64,000 bases of DNA from Caldilineaceae bacterium (GCA_019637645.1 JAHBVH010000026.1:32592-96591), one strand, 5' to 3'. Shown: positions 53,747 to 63,830, counted from the first letter of the stretch. Program-made: numbers and translations. The notes: generated by a model from the sequence alone, not told the origin.

Positions 53747-55162
53747 ATGGCTACGCAATCCGATCAAGAATATTTAAGCGAAGTTAAACAAGACTATCAG
53801 TACGGTTTTCACGATGACGTGGCCGCCGTTTTCAAAGCCGAAAAGGGTCTCAACCATGCGGTGATCGACCAAATTTCGGATCATAAAAATGAACCCGACT
53901 GGATGCGCCAATTCCGGCACGCGGCGTTGGATATTTTCTTGTCCAAACCCATGCCCAACTGGGGTGCGGACCTGAGTGGGATTGATTTTGAAGACATTTT
54001 CTATTACTTGAAGCCTTCTGCGGGTGCTGAGAAAAACTGGGATGATGTACCCGAAAATATCAAGAACACCTTTGAGCGGCTGGGGATTCCCGAGGCCGAA
54101 CGCAAATTCCTCGCCGGCGTCGGTGCTCAGTATGACTCCGAAGTGGTCTATCATAGCCTACGCGAAGAGTGGGAGAAGATCGGGGTCGTCTTCTTAGATA
54201 TGGACACCGGCCTCCGCGAACACGAAGACATTGTCCGTGAATACTTTGCCACGATTATCCCTGCCGCGGATAACAAGTTCGCAGCCTTGAATAGCGCCGT
54301 TTGGAGCGGGGGCAGCTTTGTCTATGTCCCCAAGGGTATCCATGTGGATATTCCCTTGCAGGCCTACTTCCGCATCAATGCGGAAAACATGGGTCAATTC
54401 GAACGCACCCTGATCATCGTGGAGGAAGGTGCCAGCGTCCACTATGTGGAAGGCTGTACCGCCCCCATCTATAGCAGTAACAGCCTCCACAGCGCCGTGG
54501 TCGAAATCATCATCAAGAAGGGCGCGCGCTGCCGCTATACCACGATCCAAAATTGGAGCACCGATGTCTTTAACTTGGTGACCAAGCGGGCCGTTGCCTA
54601 TGAAGGCGCGACCATGGAATGGATCGATGGGAACCTGGGCAGCAAAGTGACCATGAAATATCCTGCCGTCTACATGATGGGCCCCAAAGCACATGGTGAG
54701 ATTCTCTCCATTGCCTTTGCCGGTCATGGGCAGCATCAGGATGCGGGTGGGAAGGTAGTGCATGGCGCACCCTATACCAGCTCCAAAATTGTCTCCAAAT
54801 CGATCAGCAAGGATGGCGGCCGCGCCAGCTATCGTGGCCTGCTCAAGGTTGCCAAGGGCGCGCACCATAGCAAGAGCAGTGTCGTCTGTGACGCTTTATT
54901 GTTAGACGAAGAAAGCCGCTCCGATACCTATCCCTATATTGAGATCGAAGAGGACAACGTCGCCGTTGGTCACGAAGCTTCGGTCAGCAAGATCGGGGAA
55001 GAACAGCTCTTCTATCTCATGAGCCGCGGCATTAGCGAAGATGAAGCCGCCGCCATGATCGTCGGTGGCTTTATTGAGCCGCTGGTCAAGGAACTGCCGA
55101 TGGAATATGCGGTCGAAATGAACCGCCTGATCCAACTGCAAATGGAAGGCAGTATCGGTTAA
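53747..55162 (+). CDS. sufB: Fe-S cluster assembly scaffold SufB
   Basis: 471 aa beta-helix scaffold subunit, standard length. It carries the SufB core ([42 protein letters not shown] with a cysteine; [21 protein letters not shown]) and the C-terminal [19 protein letters not shown]. It forms a complex with SufC and SufD and receives sulfur from SufS via SufU. AAAGGAGAG precedes the start. There are 145 bp between sufC and sufB without a gene. Confidence 0.96.
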   Translation: MATQSDQEYLSEVKQDYQYGFHDDVAAVFKAEKGLNHAVIDQISDHKNEPDWMRQFRHAALDIFLSKPMPNWGADLSGIDFEDIFYYLKPSAGAEKNWDDVPENIKNTFERLGIPEAERKFLAGVGAQYDSEVVYHSLREEWEKIGVVFLDMDTGLREHEDIVREYFATIIPAADNKFAALNSAVWSGGSFVYVPKGIHVDIPLQAYFRINAENMGQFERTLIIVEEGASVHYVEGCTAPIYSSNSLHSAVVEIIIKKGARCRYTTIQNWSTDVFNLVTKRAVAYEGATMEWIDGNLGSKVTMKYPAVYMMGPKAHGEILSIAFAGHGQHQDAGGKVVHGAPYTSSKIVSKSISKDGGRASYRGLLKVAKGAHHSKSSVVCDALLLDEESRSDTYPYIEIEEDNVAVGHEASVSKIGEEQLFYLMSRGISEDEAAAMIVGGFIEPLVKELPMEYAVEMNRLIQLQMEGSIG

Positions 55163-55252
55163 TGATGGCCGATGGTAGCGCTTGGCGGCTCTTGCTGCTT
55201 TCATTGCACCGTCGCTGGCGGCTACCATCTAAAATCTAACAGGGAGATGAAC

Positions 55253-56626
55253 GTGACTGTATTAATCAAAGAACCGCGCATTGAGCGCATCAATGGTGTG
55301 AATGGCACCAATGGTCATCATACCGATACAAAGCCAGCCGGCTTTACCGAAGAGACAGTACGCGCCGCTTCGGCAGCCAAGCATGAACCGGCCTGGATGT
55401 TAGAAAAGCGGCTAGCCGCTTGGCAGACCTTTACAGCCCTCCCCTGGCCCAAGGCTACCGACGAAGATTGGCGGCGCACGCGGTTAACGGGCTTCAAATT
55501 GGAACGCTTCCAACCCTTTGCCCAACCGTCAGCAGATCCTAGCAGCGAGCTTACTAGCCAGATCGAAGATGAGTTAGCGGAAATGGATAGCGCGGCCAGC
55601 CTCGTTTTTGCAGATGGCGGGGTGCGCTATCGGGCCACCAAAGCAGATTTGCTGGACAAAGAAGTGATCTTCACCGACCTTCAATCCGCGGTCCACGAAT
55701 ATCCGGCGCTGGTCCAAGAATATTTTATGACCCAAGCGGTCAAGGCCGAACACAATAAATTCACGGCCCTCCATGCCGCGCTTTGGGATACAGGTGCTTT
55801 TATCTATGTACCGAAAAATACCAAGGTCGAACTGCCTTTACAGGTAATCCTCAACCAGGGGATCGGCGTGGGCGGCTATCACCACACGCTGTTGGTAGCG
55901 GACGAAGGTGCGGAAGTCACCGTGGTCGATGATCTGATCGGTGGCAAAGATGCCCTCCAAAGCAGTGTGGTCGAGATTATCATGAAGGACAACAGCATTG
56001 TCCGTTACATGAACCTCCAGGACTTTGACCATTCGACTTGGAACTTCCTGACAGGCCGTGCCGTGATGGGCAAAGATACCGACCTACGCTGGATTCAGGT
56101 TAGTTGGGGCAGTCGCCTCACCAAAGCGTTCCTCGATCTAGATCTGAATGGCAAAGGTGGCCATGGGGAGTTGTTGGGGATCTATTTCCCCACCGGTCGC
56201 CAACATATTGACCACCAGACCTTGCAGATCCATCGCGTTTCGAACTGCTTTAGCGATCTACTCTTTAATGGCGCGTTGAAAGACCAATCGCGGAGCATCT
56301 ACATGGGGCAGATTCAGGTCTTGCCCGGTGCGCAGCGCACCGATGCCTACCAGCGCAACGGCAACCTCATTTTGGATAGCACGGCGCGCGCCGATAGCAT
56401 TCCTGGGTTGGAAATTCAAGCCAACGATGTGCGTTGTACCCACGGCGCGACCGCGGCCCAAGTCGAAGATGAATATCTCTTCTACCTTATGGCACGTGGC
56501 CTCTCCCGTGCCCAAGCCGAACGCATGATCGTCCAAGGCTTTTTCCAAGCTGTGCTCGATCGGGTGCCGGTGGAGAGCGTGGTCAGAAAATTAGAGAGTG
56601 TCATCGAGCGTAAAATCGGTGGGTAA
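55253..56626 (+). CDS. sufD: Fe-S cluster assembly protein SufD
   Basis: 457 aa, paralogous to SufB (AFIYVPKNTKVELPLQVILNQ; GKGGHGELLGIYFPTGRQHIDHQTLQIH; ARGLSRAQAERMIVQGFF). It pairs with SufB and SufC. The start is decided by AGGGAG at 55241-55246: the ATG at 55247 touches that site, whereas the GTG at 55253 lies 6 nt from it and is preferred. A terminator (56659-56694) follows, so sufCBD may form one transcript with the distal genes separately controlled. Confidence 0.94.
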   Translation: MTVLIKEPRIERINGVNGTNGHHTDTKPAGFTEETVRAASAAKHEPAWMLEKRLAAWQTFTALPWPKATDEDWRRTRLTGFKLERFQPFAQPSADPSSELTSQIEDELAEMDSAASLVFADGGVRYRATKADLLDKEVIFTDLQSAVHEYPALVQEYFMTQAVKAEHNKFTALHAALWDTGAFIYVPKNTKVELPLQVILNQGIGVGGYHHTLLVADEGAEVTVVDDLIGGKDALQSSVVEIIMKDNSIVRYMNLQDFDHSTWNFLTGRAVMGKDTDLRWIQVSWGSRLTKAFLDLDLNGKGGHGELLGIYFPTGRQHIDHQTLQIHRVSNCFSDLLFNGALKDQSRSIYMGQIQVLPGAQRTDAYQRNGNLILDSTARADSIPGLEIQANDVRCTHGATAAQVEDEYLFYLMARGLSRAQAERMIVQGFFQAVLDRVPVESVVRKLESVIERKIGG

Positions 56627-56658
56627 GTAGAACCGTACAGGGCAACCAACGAGGAATG

Positions 56659-56694
56659 AAATGGCATTTTCTACGGGGTAGAAGATGCCATTTT
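56659..56694 (+). terminator. Intrinsic terminator after sufD
   Basis: AAATGGCATTTTCTAC (56659-56674) pairs with 56678-56693 through one G-U pair and a GGG loop, ending in a T-rich tract. Confidence 0.8.
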
Positions 56695-56905
56695 CTTCTA
56701 AAGGCGCTATACTACCAGATGGTATAAATCACAGCAGGTGTACCTGTCAAAACAGGGCGTAGCCGGAGGTTTGTAGCGGTGGGCGAAGCGCTCTTTGCCC
56801 CTTATACAAATGGTGTTACACCGCCAAAGATTGGAGCAGGATTGATGCAAGTTCATGATCGCCTTTTGTGTCCGCTGTTACCGGAAGCCGGTTGCATCTG
56901 TAGCA

Positions 56906-56936
56906 AGCCCTAAGGATTGGACTGATCCTTAGGGCT
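56906..56936. terminator. Perfect 12-bp hairpin upstream of the rhodanese gene
   Basis: AGCCCTAAGGAT (56906-56917) and ATCCTTAGGGCT (56925-56936) are separated by 7 nt. There is no T-run; it could be a terminator or leader structure. Confidence 0.5.
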
Positions 56937-57027
56937 ATCCTGGTCGGATGTATACAGTTAATTGCCAAATTTCACCGGCTTTCACGTAAAACAAAGCGAC
57001 AAGTAAGACACAAGAGGAGAAAAATCA

Positions 57028-57885
57028 ATGAGCATCGAAAGTAAAGGCTACGCCCATCCGGAAGTACTCGTCAGCACAGCCTGGGTGGCAGAACATCTGA
57101 ATGACCCCAATATCCGCCTAGTGGAAAGCAACGAGGATATTCTACTCTATGACACCGGCCACATTCCGGGTGCCGTGAAAATTGATTGGCACGTCGATCT
57201 CAATGACGCCACCGTGCGCGATTACATCAGCAAAGAGCAATTTGAGCAGCTTCTGCGCGACAATGGGATTGGCGCGGACACCACGGTGGTCTTTTATGGC
57301 GATAAGAACAATTGGTGGGCGACCTATGCCTTTTGGGTCTTCAAACTCTTTGGCTTTGCCAATGGCAAGGTGATGGATGGCGGTCGCGCCAAGTGGGTGG
57401 CCGAAGGTCGTGAATTGACCCGCGAAGTCCCCAGCTATTCCACCTCTGCCTATGTAGCCCAAAACCGCAACGACAGCCCCATCCGCGCCTTCCGCGATGA
57501 TGTGTTGGCCCATCTAGAGGTCAGTGGCAAATTGGTCGATGTGCGCAGCCCCGGCGAATATAAGGGCGAATTGCTGCATATGGCCGATTATCCGCAAGAA
57601 GGGGCGTTACGCGGTGGGCATATCCCTGGCGCCAAGAATGTGCCGTGGGCGCGGGCAGCCAATCCCGATGGCACCTTCAAGAGCGCCGATGATCTGCGCG
57701 CCATCTATGAAGGGGAGCAAGGGCTCAAGGCTGGCGATAATGTGATTGCCTACTGCCGCATTGGCGAGCGCAGCAGCCACACTTGGTTCGTGCTCACCTA
57801 TTTGCTTGGTTATGACAAAGTCCGCAACTATGACGGCTCTTGGACCGAATGGGGCAACGGCGTCCGTTTGCCAATCGAACGCTAA
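57028..57885 (+). CDS. Thiosulfate/3-mercaptopyruvate sulfurtransferase (tandem rhodanese)
   Basis: 285 aa with two rhodanese domains. The first is inactive-like; the second carries C243 in [10 protein letters not shown], the six-residue active loop of SseA-type thiosulfate sulfurtransferases. It moves a sulfane sulfur from thiosulfate or mercaptopyruvate to an acceptor. Its position between sufD and sufS suggests it supplies persulfide sulfur to cluster assembly, but this is inference from context. AGAGGAG precedes the start. Confidence 0.92.
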   Translation: MSIESKGYAHPEVLVSTAWVAEHLNDPNIRLVESNEDILLYDTGHIPGAVKIDWHVDLNDATVRDYISKEQFEQLLRDNGIGADTTVVFYGDKNNWWATYAFWVFKLFGFANGKVMDGGRAKWVAEGRELTREVPSYSTSAYVAQNRNDSPIRAFRDDVLAHLEVSGKLVDVRSPGEYKGELLHMADYPQEGALRGGHIPGAKNVPWARAANPDGTFKSADDLRAIYEGEQGLKAGDNVIAYCRIGERSSHTWFVLTYLLGYDKVRNYDGSWTEWGNGVRLPIER

Positions 57886-57910
57886 GCGCAGTTACTGAGA
57901 GCTGGGCAGA

Positions 57911-57937
57911 GCTGTCAGGTTTTGAAAACTTGACAGC
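57911..57937. repeat. Dispersed palindrome, imperfect copy inside the suf cluster
   Basis: GCTGTCA...TGACAGC flanks GTTTTGAAAAC. It lies between the rhodanese gene and sufS and is followed by TCTTGCG, as in the 48-kb copy. Confidence 0.6.
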
Positions 57938-58019
57938 GTCTTGCGTTGGGAGTTGTGGAAACCACAGAGCCAACCCCATGACAAGATCTGCCCAGCTTAC
58001 CGCTTGAACCGATAAAACC

Positions 58020-59258
58020 ATGAACACAAATCCAACGCTAGCCCGAGCATTGACCCTGCGCCAAGACTTTCCCATCTTGCAGCGCGCCGTCGGCGCTCAT
58101 CCACTTGTCTATCTCGATAACGCCGCCACCAGCCAAAAGCCGACGGCGGTCTTGCAAACCCTCCAGGATTACTACCAACGGTATAACGCCAATGTCCACC
58201 GTGGGGTGCACACGCTCAGTGAAGAGGCCACCCTGGCCTATGAAACGGCGCGCGAACAGGTTGCCCACTTTATCCATGCGCCGAGCCCCAAACAGGTGAT
58301 CTTCACCGCGGGCACGACGGCCAGCATTAATTTGGTGGTCTACACCTGGGGACGTGCGAATCTAGGGCCAGGTGACGAAGTTTTGATCACCGAGATGGAG
58401 CACCACAGCAATATTGTGCCGTGGCAGATCCTGCGCGATCAACTGGGCTTTACGCTGCGCTATATCCCAATCACCGACGATGGGCAGCTCGATCTCACCC
58501 AGCTCGACCAACTGTTGACCGAGCGCACGAAGCTGTTGAGCTTTACCCACATGAGCAATGTGGTGGGTACGATCAACCCCGTGGCGCGGCTTGTCCAGGC
58601 GGCGCATGCCGTGGGGGCCAAGGTGTTGGTGGACGGCGCGCAAAGTGTGCCGCATCTGCCCGTAGATGTCCAAGCGTTGGATGTCGATTTCTTTGCCTTT
58701 AGCAGCCATAAAATGTGTGGCCCAACCGGTCTCGGTGTGCTCTATGGCAAACGTGAACTCCTGGAAGCCATGCCGCCTTTTTTGGGCGGTGGCGACATGA
58801 TTCGCGAAGTAAAACTCTCGGGCAGTAAATGGAATGCACTGCCCTATAAGTTTGAAGCTGGCACCCCACCCATTGCCGAAGTCATTGGCTTGGGCGCGGC
58901 GGTCGCGTATCTTAGCCAAGTGGGGATGGAGTGGGTGCATGCCCATGAACAATTGTTGACAGCTTATGCGTATGAGCGGCTGCGTGCGGTGGAAGGGTTG
59001 CGCATTTTGGGGCCTGGCCCAGCAGAGCGTGGTGGCTTGATTGCTTTTACGCTCAACGATGTTCACCCGCATGATCTGTCGGCGCTGTTGGACCGGGCTG
59101 GCATTGCCATTCGGGCGGGTCATCACTGTGCTCAGCCAGTGCATGATCGCTATGAAGTCGTAGCCAGTGCGCGGGCCAGTTTCTATTTATATAATACCAC
59201 GGATGAAATTGACCAACTGGTCATTGCGTTAGAATCAGCCGGCCAATTTTTTATTTGA
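58020..59258 (+). CDS. sufS: Cysteine desulfurase SufS
   Basis: 412 aa, class II (SufS/CsdA). H129 (EMEHHSN) stacks on PLP, D205 (VLVDGAQ) binds the ring nitrogen, K231 (SSHKMCGPTG) forms the Schiff base, and C370 (RAGHHCAQP) accepts the persulfide. It takes sulfur from cysteine and hands it to SufU. No clear ribosome-binding site. SufU begins 14 bp after its stop, so the two are almost certainly co-transcribed. Confidence 0.95.
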   Translation: MNTNPTLARALTLRQDFPILQRAVGAHPLVYLDNAATSQKPTAVLQTLQDYYQRYNANVHRGVHTLSEEATLAYETAREQVAHFIHAPSPKQVIFTAGTTASINLVVYTWGRANLGPGDEVLITEMEHHSNIVPWQILRDQLGFTLRYIPITDDGQLDLTQLDQLLTERTKLLSFTHMSNVVGTINPVARLVQAAHAVGAKVLVDGAQSVPHLPVDVQALDVDFFAFSSHKMCGPTGLGVLYGKRELLEAMPPFLGGGDMIREVKLSGSKWNALPYKFEAGTPPIAEVIGLGAAVAYLSQVGMEWVHAHEQLLTAYAYERLRAVEGLRILGPGPAERGGLIAFTLNDVHPHDLSALLDRAGIAIRAGHHCAQPVHDRYEVVASARASFYLYNTTDEIDQLVIALESAGQFFI

Positions 59259-59272
59259 TAGGAAGGCTTAGG

Positions 59273-59653
59273 ATGGACGCACTTTATCGCGAAGCAATTC
59301 TGGATCATTACAAACACCCGCGGCGCAAAGGCCATATTGCGACGCCGGATATCCAGCACCATGATCACAATCCCTTTTGTGGGGATGAGATAACCATTGA
59401 ATTGAAGGTTGAAAACGACATTGTAGTCGATGCCGCCTTTGATGGCCGTGGCTGTGCCATTAGCCAGGCGACCGCCAGCATGTTGATGGAAGAAGTGGTT
59501 GGGAAATCGTTAGAGGAGCTACGGCAACTCGACAAAGAGTACATTCTCGAACTGTTAGGGATTGAGATTGGCCCTGTCCGGCTCAAATGTGCCCTCTTGC
59601 CGCTCAAGGTGCTCAAGGCCGGGGCATGGGGGCTGGAGGAATGGCCCGAATAA
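59273..59653 (+). CDS. sufU: SufU, zinc-dependent sulfur acceptor (NifU/IscU-like)
   Basis: 126 aa. Zinc ligands C36 and D38 (NPFCGDE), C61 (GRGCAIS) and C106 (RLKCALLP) are conserved. SufU takes sulfur from SufS by ligand exchange. It is shorter than Bacillus SufU (147 aa) but complete at all ligands. The ATG at 59273 follows AGGAAGG with a rather long gap; a TTG at 59255 overlaps sufS and is less likely. Confidence 0.92.
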   Translation: MDALYREAILDHYKHPRRKGHIATPDIQHHDHNPFCGDEITIELKVENDIVVDAAFDGRGCAISQATASMLMEEVVGKSLEELRQLDKEYILELLGIEIGPVRLKCALLPLKVLKAGAWGLEEWPE

Positions 59654-59741
59654 ACCTGAGGGATGGGTTGCCAAGCGCGTAGCGGCAGCAAAATGTCGGG
59701 CGCGGTGGCCTAGACACACCCCAATTGAGGCTGAGGTTGAC

Positions 59742-60059
59742 ATGCGTGATTTTATTAAAGTCGCCACCGTGGGAGAGATTCCCCTGGGCGGCAGTAAATT
59801 GGTCGAAGTCGATTATGTGCGCGTCGCGCTCTTTAATTTAGCGGGCGAAATCTATGCCATCGAAGATGTCTGCACCCACGATGGCGGCCCGTTGGTCGAA
59901 GGCACGGTGGTACATGGATGCGAGGTGATGTGTCCACGCCATGGCGCGCGGTTTGATATTCGTACCGGCGCGGCGTTGAGTTTCCCCGCCTTCGAAGCGA
60001 CCAAAAGCTACGCGGTGCAGATTGAAGGCGATGATGTGCTGATCGAGCAGCCGGTGTAA
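59742..60059 (+). CDS. Rieske-type [2Fe-2S] ferredoxin
   Basis: 105 aa. The Rieske ligands are C44-x-H46 (VCTHDGG) and C64-x2-H67 (MCPRHGAR) with a 17-residue spacing, and ligand-binding loop glycines follow. It resembles the small ferredoxin subunit of non-haem dioxygenases, but no oxygenase is present. Placed between sufU and sufT, it may be an electron donor or an Fe-S client of this operon. The reading frame stays open upstream to 59562 inside sufU; the ATG at 59742 is the family start. Confidence 0.88.
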   Translation: MRDFIKVATVGEIPLGGSKLVEVDYVRVALFNLAGEIYAIEDVCTHDGGPLVEGTVVHGCEVMCPRHGARFDIRTGAALSFPAFEATKSYAVQIEGDDVLIEQPV

Positions 60060-60122
60060 ATCCCCGTTGCCGGCTCCTAATCAGGCCGCGACGATCCTGG
60101 AGATGATGATAAAGGAGTAATG

Positions 60123-60437
60123 ATGAGCAACGCAACATCAGAAGCAGTTTTTTCGGTCTTAAAGCAACGGGTGCGCGACCCCGAGCTGATGATGAATATT
60201 GTCGATTTGGGATTGGTCTATACAGTCGAGATCACCGAGAAGAACACCGCCGAAGTGACCATGACCCTCACCAGCCCTGGCTGCCCCGCAGGCCCCCAAA
60301 TTATCACCGATGTCCAACGGGAGACCCACAGTGCCTTCCCAGAGTTGGATGAAGTGAATGTCCATCTCACCTGGACCCCCTTTTGGTCGCCCGATATGAT
60401 GTCGGATGACGCGAAAGATGAGTTGGGGATTTTCTAA
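60123..60437 (+). CDS. sufT: SufT-like metal-sulfur cluster assembly factor (DUF59/MIP18)
   Basis: 104 aa DUF59 protein. It shows PELMMNIVDLGLVYTVEI and, with the conserved cysteine, TLTSPGCPAGPQIITDV, followed by VHLTWTPFWSPDMMS. SufT helps mature Fe-S proteins when demand is high. Two ATGs at 60120 and 60123; the second has better distance from AAAGGAG. It is the last gene of the suf locus and is followed by a strong terminator. Confidence 0.9.
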   Translation: MSNATSEAVFSVLKQRVRDPELMMNIVDLGLVYTVEITEKNTAEVTMTLTSPGCPAGPQIITDVQRETHSAFPELDEVNVHLTWTPFWSPDMMSDDAKDELGIF

Positions 60438-60456
60438 TACCACCCCCAAGCCACAC

Positions 60457-60506
60457 AAAAAAGACTGCTCTGCACTGTGCGTCTGCACTGTGGGGCAGTC
60501 TTTTTT
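60457..60506. terminator. Bidirectional intrinsic terminator at the end of the suf locus
   Basis: AAAAAAGACTGC (60457-60468) pairs with GCAGTCTTTTTT (60495-60506). A/T runs on both sides let it serve sufT and the convergent HEAT-like gene. Confidence 0.85.
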
Positions 60507-60523
60507 TATTGGTAGAAGATCCA

Positions 60524-62041
60524 TCAATGCTCGCGTGCCTGGGTGAGGGCGTTGGTCAACAAATGAATCAAAACTGGATTTTCGGTCACTGCGGTGTGGG
60601 GGAGCTGCTGGGCCAAAATACGCGCCTGTTCCGCTAACATGGCTTGTTTTGCCACATAGAGCCACCCAGCTTGGGCACGCAGCCCAATGGTCAGGGCAGT
60701 GGTAAGTTGGAGATTATCCGGTGACTTTGCCATCTGGGTCAGCAATGCCGTCACCATTTCTTGCGTCGGCAGTTGATTCTTGGCAGCCGCTGGCAACAGC
60801 GCCCAATTGCGTAGTTGCCAAGCACTCATCACCGGATGTTGAAAGAGGCGTTCCGTCGCCTGAGCCAAATCGAGCGTTGCTGGCGCGGCGGCTGGGGTAT
60901 CTTCCCACAAGGTGCGCAACCAATCATCAACCACCGGGGGCGCAAATTGCCAAAGCCAATCATTGTAGAGCTTATATTCGACTAGAGCATCGGCATGTTC
61001 AGCCGCGGCGCGGTTATGGTGCAGGGCGCGCAGGAGCAACCAGCGGCCATAGTCAAAGGGCGCTTCCAACATGGTGGTGGTGCGGCCATTGTCCATGGTG
61101 ACAGTGACGAGGGTGCCGATGGCCTGTTGCGACGGCAGCACAGTCCGGTCCAACGCTTCGGCCCCGAAGAAGTGCGTCAACCCCAGCAGCTCATTCCAGG
61201 CATAGCCGAGCAAAATGCCTCGCTCGCTTGAGCGCTGAGGATGGTACAAGAGCCAAATACTTTGGCTGCCATTGGGGTCGGCGGGGCTCAGCAGCGCCCG
61301 CCACTGGTCGGCAGGCGGCGGCGTATAGGGCATACCAGCAAAGCGCGCCTTGCGTATTGCCCGTTCTGCTTGGCTTTTCAGGCCATCAGTTAGGACAAAT
61401 TGGAGCGTATAGAGCGCGCGTTGGGCGCTTGGTTCATTCTCTAAGCGTTCCAGCCGTTGCAGTGCCTCTTGTGCCACCCGCGGACGGCCATCTTGCGCGA
61501 TCAAACGCAACAGATCGACGCGCTCGCGTGGCGGCATCCGATCCAGCAGCCCCATGACCATCCACGCAATCTCTTCGCCATGCTCCGCCATCTGGGTTGC
61601 ATATTCGAGCAACACATGGCGGTTGCGCTGGGCTTCATCCAGGGCCTCGCGCAGACTTTGAAAGGCAATCTCCTGGGTATCCGTGAGATCCGAGAGTAAC
61701 GCGCCCGGCAATTCGGTGCCCAGATAGCGTTGGGCAATCGAGGCCGCGGTCAAGCGGGCCTGGGGGGGCATCCGCCGATTAGCGACCACATTACGCAGAG
61801 CTGGCAACGTTTCCTCGGCAGGCAAGAGCGCCGCCAAATGGCCCAACCCGCCCCGCAGTTGGCCGTTGGGCGTGTCGAGATATTTGACCAATAAATTGAG
61901 GATCAGTTCCGGCGGAAAGGTATGTGCGATGACACGCACGGCTTGCACCAACGCGGCTTCGGTGGTTGTTTGGGCGAGATCGGTTACCGCTTGTTCAAGC
62001 TGGCGGCGTTGCTGAAAGGTGTTAATAATTTTGTCGGCCAT
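60524..62041 (-). CDS. HEAT-like repeat protein, function unknown
   Basis: 505 aa from the ATG at 62041. It is almost entirely helical. The N-terminal half shows HEAT-style pairs of helices (AALVQAVRVIAHTFPPELILNLLVKYL; GRPRVAQEALQRLERLE), suggesting a protein-protein scaffold. A central segment with a beta pattern (PNGSQSIWLLYHPQRSSERGILLGYAWNE) interrupts the helices. No catalytic motif or signal peptide is seen. An in-frame extension to 62083 has no ribosome-binding site; TATCAT lies upstream of 62041. No named family is recognised. Confidence 0.6.
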   Translation of the reverse strand: MADKIINTFQQRRQLEQAVTDLAQTTTEAALVQAVRVIAHTFPPELILNLLVKYLDTPNGQLRGGLGHLAALLPAEETLPALRNVVANRRMPPQARLTAASIAQRYLGTELPGALLSDLTDTQEIAFQSLREALDEAQRNRHVLLEYATQMAEHGEEIAWMVMGLLDRMPPRERVDLLRLIAQDGRPRVAQEALQRLERLENEPSAQRALYTLQFVLTDGLKSQAERAIRKARFAGMPYTPPPADQWRALLSPADPNGSQSIWLLYHPQRSSERGILLGYAWNELLGLTHFFGAEALDRTVLPSQQAIGTLVTVTMDNGRTTTMLEAPFDYGRWLLLRALHHNRAAAEHADALVEYKLYNDWLWQFAPPVVDDWLRTLWEDTPAAAPATLDLAQATERLFQHPVMSAWQLRNWALLPAAAKNQLPTQEMVTALLTQMAKSPDNLQLTTALTIGLRAQAGWLYVAKQAMLAEQARILAQQLPHTAVTENPVLIHLLTNALTQAREH

Positions 62042-62205
62042 ACGGAAAATGATAGCACATTTGGTCAAATTTTGCACATCCAACCACCTGTAGCACAGGT
62101 GGTCGTAGATTAGCCAAATACTTGCGGCAGCGCGCTATCAATGTTACACTACAGGTTGGAAGATCGACAGATAGACCGTCTGTAATGCGCAATGGACAAC
62201 CATTC

Positions 62206-63828
62206 ATGGCTCAAGCACTCTACCGGAAATGGCGCAGCCAAACCTTTGATCAGGTGGTCGGCCAGGAACATGTGATCCAGACCTTGCGCAATGCCCTGCG
62301 TGATGGGCGGGTTGCGCATGCCTATCTTTTTTCCGGACCGCGGGGGACAGGCAAGACCAGCATTGCGCGGATTCTCGCCAAGGCCCTCAACTGTACAGCG
62401 CCCGAAGCCGAGCGCCCTTGTGACCAGTGCCCCACCTGTGTGGCGATTAGCGAAGGGCGCATGTTAGATCTGATCGAAATTGACGCGGCGAGCAACAACA
62501 GCGTCGATGACATCCGCGACCTGCGCGACAAGGTCGGCTTCCGGCCCAGTGAGGGGCGCTATAAGGTCTACATCATTGACGAAGTCCACATGTTGAGCAT
62601 TAGTGCCTTTAATGCCTTGCTCAAAACTTTGGAAGAACCGCCGCCCCATGCCCGTTTTATGTTGGCAACAACCGAGCCCCATAAAATTCCCGCCACGATT
62701 CTGAGTCGCTGCCAACGGTTTGACTTACGGCGCTTGACTGTGACGGAAATTGTGGTTCATCTCCAGATGATTGCCCAGGCAGAGGGCTTTGGCGCGGAAC
62801 AAGAAGCTTTGGCCGCCATTGCGCGCAGTGCGCAAGGCTGTATGCGCGATGCGATTAGCTTGTTGGATCAGATGTTGAGCTATGGCAATGATACGGTGAC
62901 CTTTTTCCAAGTCCAGCAGGCTTTGGGGGCCGTCAGCACCCAAGCCGTCGCCGAGTTGGTCAATGCCATGGCAACCAAGAATGTGGCGACGGGGCTGCTC
63001 TTGATCCAACAGCTTCTGACCCAAGGGGCCAGCCTTACGGAGTTTTGCCACCAAGTGGTCGAACACTTGCGCGCGCTCATGGTCTTACAGATGGCGGGCG
63101 ACACCAATTTGCTCTATGATCTACCCGCCGAGACGGTGACGTTGCTGCAACGGCAGGCCCAACAAATTGCCTTGCCCACGACACTTTATGCGATTAAACG
63201 CTTTAGCACAGCCATCAGTGAGCTCAAAGGCAGCCATCAACCCCAGTTGCCGCTCGAATTGGCTTTGATCGAAGCCGTACAAGGGGAGGTGGCTGCGCCG
63301 ACGATGCTGGCTATCCCGACTGCGCAACCCAGTGTTGTACCAGCATCGGCTACGCCAACGTCGGCCACTGGATCAACACCGGTGGCGGCCCCTGCCATAG
63401 CCGAACCAACCGCGCCCAAAGTGGAAGCGCCCCCTGCCCCGGCTGAGCCCCCACCGCTAGATGCCGCGGCGATTCAAAAGCTGCGCAGCCAGTGGGAGCA
63501 GTTCCGGGGCGCCGTGCGCAGTAACTGTGGCATGCGCGTATGGGCGACCTTGCCCAGTATCAAAGATATTGCCGTGGCCGAACATTCAGTCGCTTTCGCT
63601 TTTGGTAACAACCAATTTGCCCGTGACATGATGGCCGAACCCGAAACGCTGGATAAAGTGGCCGGGATTCTGTCGGCCCTCCTGAGTCGCCCGATCCGCT
63701 TAGAGTGCCAAATGGGCGAACGCGCCCAACTGACCAATATGGTAACGGTCCATACCGAAGAAAATAACGGCGTTGATCCGTTGCTTGAATATGCTGTCGC
63801 AACACTTGGCGCTGAGGTTGTTGAGTAG
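62206..63828 (+). CDS. dnaX: DNA polymerase III subunits gamma/tau
   Basis: 540 aa clamp-loader ATPase. It has YRKWRSQTFDQVVGQEHV, Walker A GPRGTGKTS, four zinc cysteines in NCTAPEAERPCDQCPTC, Walker B DEVHMLS and the sensor SRCQRFDLRRL. A Pro/Ala-rich linker (about residues 390-455) leads to the tau-like C-terminal domain. No slippery A-AAA-AAG run was seen, so a programmed frameshift making a short gamma form is not evident. An in-frame ATG at 62185 is an alternative start. A heptamer repeat array begins just after the stop. Confidence 0.96.
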   Translation: MAQALYRKWRSQTFDQVVGQEHVIQTLRNALRDGRVAHAYLFSGPRGTGKTSIARILAKALNCTAPEAERPCDQCPTCVAISEGRMLDLIEIDAASNNSVDDIRDLRDKVGFRPSEGRYKVYIIDEVHMLSISAFNALLKTLEEPPPHARFMLATTEPHKIPATILSRCQRFDLRRLTVTEIVVHLQMIAQAEGFGAEQEALAAIARSAQGCMRDAISLLDQMLSYGNDTVTFFQVQQALGAVSTQAVAELVNAMATKNVATGLLLIQQLLTQGASLTEFCHQVVEHLRALMVLQMAGDTNLLYDLPAETVTLLQRQAQQIALPTTLYAIKRFSTAISELKGSHQPQLPLELALIEAVQGEVAAPTMLAIPTAQPSVVPASATPTSATGSTPVAAPAIAEPTAPKVEAPPAPAEPPPLDAAAIQKLRSQWEQFRGAVRSNCGMRVWATLPSIKDIAVAEHSVAFAFGNNQFARDMMAEPETLDKVAGILSALLSRPIRLECQMGERAQLTNMVTVHTEENNGVDPLLEYAVATLGAEVVE

Positions 63829-63830
63829 TC

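Larger units (their letters stand above)
56627..57027. other. Intergenic region with two hairpins
   Basis: 401 bp without a supported gene. It holds the sufD terminator and a second perfect hairpin (56906-56936). The rhodanese ribosome-binding site (AAGAGGAG) is at the right end. Confidence 0.5.

Noticed and set aside
62206..63828. Programmed frameshift in dnaX
   Set aside because: No A-AAA-AAG slippery run followed by a hairpin was found in the linker region.
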